NCBI RefSeq assembly: GCF_001941865.1
Contig: NZ_CP016162.1
Span: 992,001 to 1,056,000, forward strand
Direction: 5' to 3'
DNA length: 64,000 nt
From: Pseudomonas alcaliphila JAB1
GTDB taxonomy: Bacteria; Pseudomonadota; Gammaproteobacteria; Pseudomonadales; Pseudomonadaceae
Part shown: piece after piece, positions 57,776 through 64,000 of the stretch
Numbering within the stretch: position 1 is the first letter of the stretch
How the letters are laid out: every line of letters begins with the position of its first letter
Notes under the pieces: generated by a model
Database searches by the model: none
Told to the model about the DNA's origin: nothing
The model's input: only the letters and a program-made list of their open reading frames with translations
Position numbers and translations under genes: made by a program

Positions 57776-59572
57776 TCAGGCTTGCTCGACAGCAGGCGGT
57801 GTCGTCTCAGGCCGCGCTTGGCGCTTGTCGCGGCGCCACTGGATAACGATAAGCAGCAGTGTCGGTATACCCATCAGCGCCGTGGCGAGGAAGAAGTGGG
57901 CGTAGCCGAGGCTTTCCACCATCACGCCGGAATAGCCACCGATCAGGCGCGGCAGCAGCAGCATGATGGAGCTGAGCAGGGCGTACTGGGTGGCCGAGAA
58001 TTTCAGGTTGGTCAGGCTCGACAGGTAGGCGACGAACGCCGAGGTGGCCAGGCCGGCGCTGAAGTTGTCGCAACTGATGGTGACGATCAGCATGTTCAGG
58101 TGTGGGCCCATGCCCACCAGCAGCATGAACATCAGGTTGGTGGCCGCCGATGCGGTGGCACCGATCAGCAGAATCGGCATGATGCCGAAGCGCACGATCA
58201 ACAGCCCGCCGACCCCGGCGCCGAGTAACGTCATCACCAGGCCGAAGACCTTACTGACATTGGCGATCTGCTCTTTGGTGAAGCCCTGGTCGATGTAGAA
58301 AACGTTGGCCATCACGCCCATCACGGTATCGGACAGGCGATAGGTGGCGATCAGGCTGAGCAGCAGCAGTGCCTGCCAGCGATAGCGCACGATGAAGTCG
58401 TTGATCGGCGTGAGCACCGGTGCCATGCCGCCCCAGAACAGGCTGGAGATCGACAGGCTGGTGAGCAGGGTATAGAGCAGCGCACGCAGGAAGGCGCGGT
58501 CGTAATACAGCAACTCCTGTAGGCTTATCTGGCCCTGGAACAGCAGCATCAGGTCACTTTCGTAGAATTGGGTGACCATGGCCGGGATGGCGATCAGCAG
58601 GATGATCAGCAGCAGCACGGAAAGTAACTGGTGGAAGAACCCGTACCTCGCTGCCGCGGTTTTCAGCACTGGTGCCAGCCCGCCCCAGAACAGCCCGGAT
58701 GCACAGACGCAGGCCAGGGTGCTGTAGAGCATGGCGCGCAGGAAGGCGCGGTCGTTGTAGAGCAGCTCCTGCATGCTGACGTCGCCGAGCAGCATCGGCA
58801 CCAGATCACTCTGGTAGAACTGGATGAACATGGTCGGCACGGCGATGATCAGCATGATGACTGCGCTGATCGCCAGCAACTGGTGGAAAAATCCGTGCTT
58901 GGGCGGCGCGACATGGATGTGCGGCGGTGCTGGCGGCTCGCGCATCCAGATGGAGGTGAGCAGGCCTGGCAGCATCAGCAGGGCGAAAAGCATATAGGTA
59001 CCGGTCCAGGCGCTGAACTGGTAGTCCTTGGCGGTCGAGCCGAAGCCTTCGGCGAAATACAGCGCACCGGCGGTGGCCAGCAGCGCGGCAACCCGATAGC
59101 CGGTCATGTAGGCGGCAGCCAGCGCAGCCTGATGCTCGTCGCCGAGAATTTCCAGGCGATAGGCGTCGACGGCGATGTCCTGAGTGGCCGAGGCGAAGGC
59201 CACCAGGACGGCGAGGGCGATCAGCGAGGACAGGTGCGTTTGCGGGTCGTAGTTGGCCATACCGATCAGGCCGATGGCCACCAGCCCCTGCGACAGCACC
59301 AGCCAGGAGCGGCGCCGGCCAAGCTTGCCCAGCAATGGCAGGCGCCACTGGTCGAGCATTGGCGCCCACACCCATTTGAAGGCGTAGGCCAGGCCGATGA
59401 GGCTGGCGAAACCGATGGTTTCGCGCGCCACTCCGGCTTCGCGTAGCCATACCGACAGGGTGGAGAACACCAGCATGTAGGGCAGGCCAGCGGCGAAGCC
59501 CAGAAGCAGCAGCGCCAGTGTGGCGGGGTTGGCGTAGGTCGCGAGGGCTTCTCGCCAGGATTTGCGTGGCAT
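57776..59572 (-). CDS. ampG: Muropeptide permease AmpG (MFS), with internal duplication
   Basis: The ATG at 59572 gives MPRKSWREALATYANPATLA and 598 residues, about 100 more than E. coli AmpG. It imports GlcNAc-anhydro-muropeptides from the periplasm for recycling and AmpC induction. The MFS fold is intact at both ends. Residues about 227–310 and 311–394 are tandem copies, each starting GFFHQLL and containing QELLY(N/Y)DRAFLRA and LFWGG(L/M)APVL. The added copy lies in the middle of the transporter. The P. aeruginosa protein is also long (594 residues by my recollection), so the insertion may be old. Confidence 0.92.
   Translation of the reverse strand: MPRKSWREALATYANPATLALLLLGFAAGLPYMLVFSTLSVWLREAGVARETIGFASLIGLAYAFKWVWAPMLDQWRLPLLGKLGRRRSWLVLSQGLVAIGLIGMANYDPQTHLSSLIALAVLVAFASATQDIAVDAYRLEILGDEHQAALAAAYMTGYRVAALLATAGALYFAEGFGSTAKDYQFSAWTGTYMLFALLMLPGLLTSIWMREPPAPPHIHVAPPKHGFFHQLLAISAVIMLIIAVPTMFIQFYQSDLVPMLLGDVSMQELLYNDRAFLRAMLYSTLACVCASGLFWGGLAPVLKTAAARYGFFHQLLSVLLLIILLIAIPAMVTQFYESDLMLLFQGQISLQELLYYDRAFLRALLYTLLTSLSISSLFWGGMAPVLTPINDFIVRYRWQALLLLSLIATYRLSDTVMGVMANVFYIDQGFTKEQIANVSKVFGLVMTLLGAGVGGLLIVRFGIMPILLIGATASAATNLMFMLLVGMGPHLNMLIVTISCDNFSAGLATSAFVAYLSSLTNLKFSATQYALLSSIMLLLPRLIGGYSGVMVESLGYAHFFLATALMGIPTLLLIVIQWRRDKRQARPETTPPAVEQA
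58391..58894 (-). repeat. Tandem 252-bp in-frame duplication inside ampG
   Basis: Copy 1 (58643–58894) and copy 2 (58391–58642) are exactly 252 bases apart. By my count 46 of the first 77 aligned residues are identical. Confidence 0.85.
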
Positions 59573-59615
59573 CAGGCTCGAATCTGGGCAGGGGGGAGTC
59601 TTGGTAGGGCGCACT

Positions 59616-59990
59616 CTAACTGCTGTGCTCCATCGGACGCCAGCCGTGACGGCGCATATCCACACGTTCGTTCAGGATGCTGATGCCCTCTGCACGCAGG
59701 CGCGCCCGTTGTTCGGCCCCGGAAGGACTGCCGGCAGCCAGACTGAGGCGTCCGCCAGCGGCAATCACCCGATGCCAGGGCAGCGTGGTGCCGTTCGGTA
59801 ATTGGCTCAGCGTACGACCAACCCAGCGTGCAGCGCGGCCAAGACCGGCCAACTGGGCCAGTTCGCCATAGCTGACGACCTTGCCTTCCGGCACCTGTGC
59901 CAATACCAGGTACAGCGCTTCGCGACGCGCCTCGAAGCTTGCCGGTGGTGGGGCCTGCCATGCAGACTCTGGCGGTTTCGTCTTGCCCAT
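59616..59990 (-). CDS. atl: Alkyltransferase-like (ATL/MGMT family) protein
   Basis: The 124-residue protein has the C-terminal fold of O6-alkylguanine-DNA alkyltransferases: GKVVSYGELAQLAGLGRAARWVGRTLS and LPWHRVIAAGG. In active MGMT the site is PCHRV; here it is PWHRV, so the cysteine acceptor is Trp. That makes it an alkyltransferase-like protein, which binds O6-alkylguanine and flags it for nucleotide excision repair. The ATG at 59990 lies only 16 bases from the divergent DUF481 start. A longer frame to 60635 has no family similarity. Confidence 0.88.
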   Translation of the reverse strand: MGKTKPPESAWQAPPPASFEARREALYLVLAQVPEGKVVSYGELAQLAGLGRAARWVGRTLSQLPNGTTLPWHRVIAAGGRLSLAAGSPSGAEQRARLRAEGISILNERVDMRRHGWRPMEHSS

Positions 59991-60006
59991 AGGGTTCGTC
60001 CTTATC

Positions 60007-60999
60007 ATGCGCGTAGTGATCGCCTTATTCCTTTTTACCCTGGCTGCCCCGATCTGGGCCGATACCGTTTGGCTGAACAACGGTGATCGACTCAGTGGTG
60101 AGATCATCCTGCTCGACGGCGGCAAGCTGGCGCTCAAGACCAAATATGCCGGCCAGGTGCTGATCGACTGGAAGGATATCGATACCCTCAGCTCGGACAA
60201 GCCCCTGCTGGTGCGTCGCAGCGGCTTCGACAACGAACGCAGCGAAAGGTTGGCTGCGGCTGGTAGTGGCATGGTGCGGGTGCAGGGCGAGCGCGAGTAC
60301 ACCCTGCCGCTGGCGCAGATCAAACGCCTGGTGCCGCCGCGGCCGCTGCTGGAGGACCGTCTCTGGGAAGGCAACCTCGATGCCAAGCTGGACATGAAGC
60401 GCAACCAGAACGATGTCGATGAATGGAAGCTCAAGGGCAATACCCGTGTCGAGCACGGGCGCTGGCGCCATGTGCTCAGTGGCGAGCTGGAGCGTGAAAC
60501 CAAGAACGACAGAAAGGTCGAGGACAACTGGGAACTGGAGTACGACCTCGATCGCTTTTTCACCGAGCACTGGTTCTGGCGGGTGGGCGTGGAGCAGGCC
60601 GAGGACGAATTCGAGACTGTCGATCGCCAGCGCATCGTCGGTAGCGGCCCCGGTTATCGCTTCTGGGATGACGGACTGGGGCGTTTCGACCTGATCGGCC
60701 AGTTCAATCGCGTGCGTCTGGAGTCGGACGTTGCCGACCTGGCGTTCAACACCACGTCATTGGAACTGGATTACAAGCGCCTGCTGTGGGGCACGCGGCT
60801 GGAATTCTATGCCAACGCCCAACTGCAGATCCCGCATATCGAAGAAATCGACTACGTGCTCGATAGCGAATTCGGCCTGCGTTACCGCCTCAACCAGTGG
60901 GCGCGCTTATCGCTTTTGTACGAGCTTGATCAGTTGCGAGCCCCAGGGCAGACGGTTTCGGATCGGCATTATCTGATCGGTATCGGCGTGGGGTGGTGA
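60007..60999 (+). CDS. DUF481 outer-membrane-type protein, copy 1
   Basis: The 330-residue protein has a signal peptide (MRVVIALFLFTLAAPIWA) and DTVWLNNGDRLSG at the mature start. A DUF481 beta-barrel domain follows (alternating-polarity strands such as DLIGQFNRVRLESDVADLAF, ending in HYLIGIGVGW). The terminal Trp suits an outer-membrane barrel. A near relative is encoded 144 bases downstream. The function is unknown. Confidence 0.85.
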   Translation: MRVVIALFLFTLAAPIWADTVWLNNGDRLSGEIILLDGGKLALKTKYAGQVLIDWKDIDTLSSDKPLLVRRSGFDNERSERLAAAGSGMVRVQGEREYTLPLAQIKRLVPPRPLLEDRLWEGNLDAKLDMKRNQNDVDEWKLKGNTRVEHGRWRHVLSGELERETKNDRKVEDNWELEYDLDRFFTEHWFWRVGVEQAEDEFETVDRQRIVGSGPGYRFWDDGLGRFDLIGQFNRVRLESDVADLAFNTTSLELDYKRLLWGTRLEFYANAQLQIPHIEEIDYVLDSEFGLRYRLNQWARLSLLYELDQLRAPGQTVSDRHYLIGIGVGW

Positions 61000-61143
61000 T
61001 GCCGTCGGGCGGCGCGCTGCCCAACGGCACGCCGCCCGACGGAAAAAGCTGAACTCTGCGTATTCGGCCCGGTCAGCTGTTGCTCTGGCGCCGGGGTTGC
61101 GGATAATGCCCGGCTTTCGCCCACCAACGCCATTACCCAACTT

Positions 61144-62157
61144 ATGTCGCGCTCTAAATCGCTGTCCCTGCTAGGCCTGAGCATCGCTCTGTGCAGTTCC
61201 GCCACCTTCGCCGATACCGTCTGGTTGAAGAACGGTGACCGTCTCTCTGGCACCATCCGCTTCTTCGACGGCAGCAAACTGCTGCTGGAAACCGACTACG
61301 GCGGCTCCATCCCGCTGGACTGGAAGAAAATCGCCACCCTGGAAAGTGATCACGAGCTGCTGGTCAAGCTCGGGCCGGTAGATGGCGAGCGTGCCAAGTC
61401 GCTGCTGGCGGCTGAGCCGGGCAAGGTCACGCTGGCCAATGGCGAGTCGCCGAAGACCATCGAGCTGACGCAGATCGAACAGATCATGAAGCCCAAGCCG
61501 CTGGTGGAGGATTTCACCTGGAAGGGCAACATCGACCTCGGTCTCGACTACAAGCGCGGCGAGCGCGACTCTGATGATTACGACGTCGATATCAAGACCC
61601 AGGCCCGTCACGGGCGCTGGCGCCATAACGCGATTGCCGATTACAACCGCGAGCTCAAAGACGACATTGTCAGTACCGACAACTGGGGCGCCGAGTACGC
61701 GCTCGACCGCTTCCTCACGGAAAAATGGTTCTGGCAGGGGCGCTTCGAGTACAAGCGCGACCGTATCGAAGAGGTGGAGCGTCAGCGCACTCTCGGTACC
61801 GGCCCGGGTTACCAGTTCTGGGATGACGAGCTGGGCGCGTTCTCCATTGCCACCCTGGCCAACCGCAGTGATTACCGCTACAGCAATGGCGAGCAGGATC
61901 GCTTCTACGCCATGAGCGTGAAGTGGGACTACAACCGCTACCTGATCGGCAAGACCGTCGAGCTGTTCAGTGTCGGTGAGCTCGGTCGTCCGCTCAGTGG
62001 GGCGGCGGATTACAGCCTGGATGCCGAGGTCGGTCTGCGCTACAAGGTGACCGATTGGGCGTCGCTGAACATGAAGGCCGAGAAGGATATCGTCAGCGGT
62101 GCCGAGGGTGATCTGGACGAAACCCGCTATACCCTTGGCTTCGGCGTAGGTTGGTAA
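61144..62157 (+). CDS. DUF481 outer-membrane-type protein, copy 2
   Basis: This 337-residue paralog of the preceding gene has its own signal peptide (MSRSKSLSLLGLSIALCSSATFA). The mature sequence begins DTVWLKNGDRLSG, followed by the same DUF481 barrel, ending TLGFGVGW. The pair keep strong similarity in the N-terminal domain (DRLSG, LDWKKI versus IDWKDI) and in HGRWRH. They probably arose by tandem duplication. A stop codon and a GTAG-ended repeat follow. Confidence 0.85.
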   Translation: MSRSKSLSLLGLSIALCSSATFADTVWLKNGDRLSGTIRFFDGSKLLLETDYGGSIPLDWKKIATLESDHELLVKLGPVDGERAKSLLAAEPGKVTLANGESPKTIELTQIEQIMKPKPLVEDFTWKGNIDLGLDYKRGERDSDDYDVDIKTQARHGRWRHNAIADYNRELKDDIVSTDNWGAEYALDRFLTEKWFWQGRFEYKRDRIEEVERQRTLGTGPGYQFWDDELGAFSIATLANRSDYRYSNGEQDRFYAMSVKWDYNRYLIGKTVELFSVGELGRPLSGAADYSLDAEVGLRYKVTDWASLNMKAEKDIVSGAEGDLDETRYTLGFGVGW

Positions 62158-62164
62158 TCCGTCC

Positions 62165-62219
62165 GTAGGGTGCGCCGTGCGCACCATGATTGGTAACCGG
62201 TGCGCATGGCGCAGCCTAC
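62165..62219. repeat. GTAGGGTGCGCCGTGCGCACC palindrome
   Basis: GTAGGGTGCGCCGTGCGCACC is matched by GGTGCGCATGGCGCAGCCTAC in inverse orientation with a 13-base spacer. It begins seven bases after the second DUF481 stop codon. Confidence 0.8.
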
Positions 62220-62221
62220 GC

Positions 62222-62260
62222 AAAAACAAACGCCCCGACTGGTTCGAGGCGTTTGTTTTT
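62222..62260. terminator. Bidirectional terminator
   Basis: AAAAACAAACGCC and GGCGTTTGTTTTT pair as a long stem around a 13-base loop. It lies between the convergent DUF481 and uraA genes and can serve both. Confidence 0.8.
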
Positions 62261-62283
62261 GAAGCACAGGATCGCGCTCTACA

Positions 62284-63555
62284 TCAGGATTCTTGTTGCT
62301 CGTCCAGCGTCTTGTTCTTCCAGCCGACGCCGCCTGGCAGCAGCAGATTGAGCAGCAGCGCAGTGATCGCGCACAGGGAAATCCCTGACAGGGCGAACTC
62401 CTTGCCGCCGATCACCATGCCGCCGATGCCGAATACCAGGGTCACCGAAACGATGATCAGGTTGCGCGCTTCGGACAGGTCGACCTGGTGACGAATCAGT
62501 GTGTTGAGGCCGACCACGGCGATCGAGCCGAACAGCAGGCACAGAATACCGCCCATTACCGGTACCGGAATGCTCTGCAGGGCCACGCCGAACTTGCCGA
62601 TGAAGGCCAGGGCGATGGCGAAGACCGCAGCCCAGGTCATGATCTTCGGGTTGTAGCTCTTGGTCAGCATCACTGCGCCGGTGACTTCGGCGTAGGTGGT
62701 GTTGGGCGGGCCACCGAACAGGCCGGCTGCCGAGGTGGCGAGGCCGTCACCGAGCAGGGTGCGGTGCAGGCCCGGCTTCTTGACGAAGTTCTTGCCGGTG
62801 ACGTTGCCGATCGCCACCACACCGCCGATGTGCTCGATGGCTGGCGCCAGGGCGACCGGCACCATGTACAGAATGGCGCCCCAGTGCAGTTCCGGGGTGA
62901 CGAAGTTGGGTACGGCGAGCCAGGCTGCCTGATCGACGGCGCTGGTGTCGATCACCCCGAGCACCGCAGCGATGGCACAGCCAACGGCGATGCCGGAGAG
63001 GATCGGCACCAGGCGGAAGATGCCGCGGCCCAGCACCGCCACCAGCAGGGTGGTGATCAGCGCCGGCATCGAAATCATCATCGCCGTGCTGTACGGCACC
63101 AGTTCGATGCTGCCGTCACCGGCCTTGCCCATGGCCATGTTTACCGCCACCGGCGACAGCGCCAGGCCGATGGAGATGATCACCGGGGCGATCACTACCG
63201 GTGGCAGCAGGCGGTCGATGAAGCTCGGGCCGCGCAGTTTGACCAGCGCCGAGAGCAGGATGTAGACCAGACCGGCGGCGATCACGCCGCCCATCACTGC
63301 CGGCAGGCCGAACTCGCCCTTGGCTGCCAGAATCGGCGCGATGAAGGCGAAACTCGAAGCCAGGAACACCGGCACCTGGCGTTTGGTCACCAGTTGGAAC
63401 AGCAGGGTGCCGATACCGGCGGTGAACAGCGCAACGTTGGGGTCCATGCCGGTGATCAGCGGCATCAGCACCAGAGCGCCGAAGGCCACGAACAGCATCT
63501 GCGCGCCGGAAATGCCCTGGCGCCAGAGCGGATCGTTGAATTCCGTCTGCGACAT
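62284..63555 (-). CDS. uraA: Uracil permease (NCS2 family)
   Basis: The ATG at 63555 gives MSQTEFNDPLWRQGISGAQM and 423 residues with about 14 membrane segments, as expected for NCS2. The family signature lies in GPPNTTYAEVTGAV near 290, and VALAPAIEHIGGVVAIGNVTG near 250 holds the conserved Glu. It imports uracil with protons. It begins one base after the upp stop on the same strand, so the two form an uptake-and-salvage operon. Confidence 0.95.
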   Translation of the reverse strand: MSQTEFNDPLWRQGISGAQMLFVAFGALVLMPLITGMDPNVALFTAGIGTLLFQLVTKRQVPVFLASSFAFIAPILAAKGEFGLPAVMGGVIAAGLVYILLSALVKLRGPSFIDRLLPPVVIAPVIISIGLALSPVAVNMAMGKAGDGSIELVPYSTAMMISMPALITTLLVAVLGRGIFRLVPILSGIAVGCAIAAVLGVIDTSAVDQAAWLAVPNFVTPELHWGAILYMVPVALAPAIEHIGGVVAIGNVTGKNFVKKPGLHRTLLGDGLATSAAGLFGGPPNTTYAEVTGAVMLTKSYNPKIMTWAAVFAIALAFIGKFGVALQSIPVPVMGGILCLLFGSIAVVGLNTLIRHQVDLSEARNLIIVSVTLVFGIGGMVIGGKEFALSGISLCAITALLLNLLLPGGVGWKNKTLDEQQES

Positions 63556-63556
63556 G

Positions 63557-64000
63557 TCAGGCGTCCTTCTGCTTGGTGCCGAAGATCTTGTCACCGGCAT
63601 CGCCCAGGCCCGGGATGATGTAACCATGCTCGTTCAGGCGCTGATCGATGGATGCGGTGAAGATGGTCACGTCCGGGTGCGCCTTCTCGACCGCCTTGAT
63701 GCCTTCTGGCGCGGCGACCAGGACCATGGCGCGAATGTCCTTGCAGCCAGCTTTCTTCAGCAGGTCGATGGTGGCGACCATCGAGCCGCCGGTGGCCAGC
63801 ATCGGGTCGATGATCAGCGCCAGGCGCGAGTCGATTTCCGGCGCGAGCTTTTCCAGGTAGGTGTGCGCTTCCAGGGTTTCCTCATTGCGTGCCACGCCCA
63901 CGGCGCTGACCTTCGCACCGGGAATCAGGCTGAGCACGCCATCGAGCATGCCGATGCCAGCGCGCAGGATCGGAACCACGGTGATTTTCTTGCCGGCGAT
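63557..64000 (-). CDS. upp: Uracil phosphoribosyltransferase (C-terminal part)
   Basis: The reading frame is open to the window edge, so the N-terminal ~65 residues are outside. The visible 148 residues contain [14 protein letters not shown], the PRPP-binding [21 protein letters not shown] and the C-terminal [16 protein letters not shown]. Upp converts uracil and PRPP to UMP. It is followed by uraA, the uracil transporter. Confidence 0.96.
   Translation of the reverse strand: MAGKKITVVPILRAGIGMLDGVLSLIPGAKVSAVGVARNEETLEAHTYLEKLAPEIDSRLALIIDPMLATGGSMVATIDLLKKAGCKDIRAMVLVAAPEGIKAVEKAHPDVTIFTASIDQRLNEHGYIIPGLGDAGDKIFGTKQKDA

Noticed and set aside
59991..60635. N-terminal extension of the alkyltransferase-like gene
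   Set aside because: The extension is antisense to the DUF481 gene and has low-complexity Ser/Arg composition; the family begins near MGKTKPPESAW.

Overview
The window is ordinary high-GC gammaproteobacterial chromosome and reads as a Pseudomonas. The evidence is fused cysNC, the petABC–sspA–sspB block, and the order dolP–gmhA/diaA–yraN–lpoA–rsmI–rnpB–mraZ…lpxC–dciA–M23 peptidase–secA–argJ. This matches the gene order I recall around PA4393–PA4443 of P. aeruginosa PAO1. The many GTAG-ended intergenic palindromes also fit pseudomonads. A placement near the P. mendocina/oleovorans group is only a guess. Every housekeeping gene looks intact. I found no insertion sequence, prophage, CRISPR array, tRNA or rRNA.

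Layout. 1–2297: sulfate activation (3' end of cysD, complete cysNC). 2418–3115: a long imperfect inverted repeat between the convergent genes cysNC and zapG. 3194–6980: zapG, an alpha/beta hydrolase, trpS, zapE. 7020–12557: on the minus strand, a GlxA/AraC-type regulator followed by a TRAP transport cassette (TatT-like lipoprotein, AdeT-family solute-binding protein, fused TRAP permease). 12703–15651: acyl-CoA dehydrogenase, endonuclease V, aldo-keto reductase. 15899–20784: rplM–rpsI, petABC (cytochrome bc1), sspA–sspB. 20833–25135: envelope and housekeeping block dolP, gmhA/diaA, yraN, lpoA (minus) and rsmI (plus). 25131–25280: a second palindromic element. About 25337–25685: RNase P RNA. 25890–42683: the complete dcw cluster mraZ to ftsZ, 16 genes packed with overlaps behind a promoter that carries three MraZ boxes. 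42795–49666: lpxC, dciA (minus), an M23 peptidase, secA, argJ. 49798–56173: a GST, a Nudix–ThiE fusion, a cobalamin adenosyltransferase, and a histidine kinase/panE/response-regulator group. 56312–64000: yajQ, an MscS channel, ampG with an internal duplication, an alkyltransferase-like protein, two DUF481 paralogs, uraA and the 3' part of upp.

How the genes fit together. The centre of the window builds and divides the cell wall: precursor synthesis (murE/F/D/G/C, ddlB, mraY), septal synthesis (ftsI, ftsW, ftsL, ftsQ), the Z-ring (ftsA, ftsZ), PBP activation (lpoA), a LytM-type peptidase, and muropeptide recycling (ampG). zapG and zapE, outside the cluster, also act on the Z-ring. LpxC commits lipid A synthesis and SecA drives protein export. 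The accessory features of most interest are the AdeT/TatT/TRAP cassette, the two long palindromic intergenic elements, and the duplication inside AmpG.
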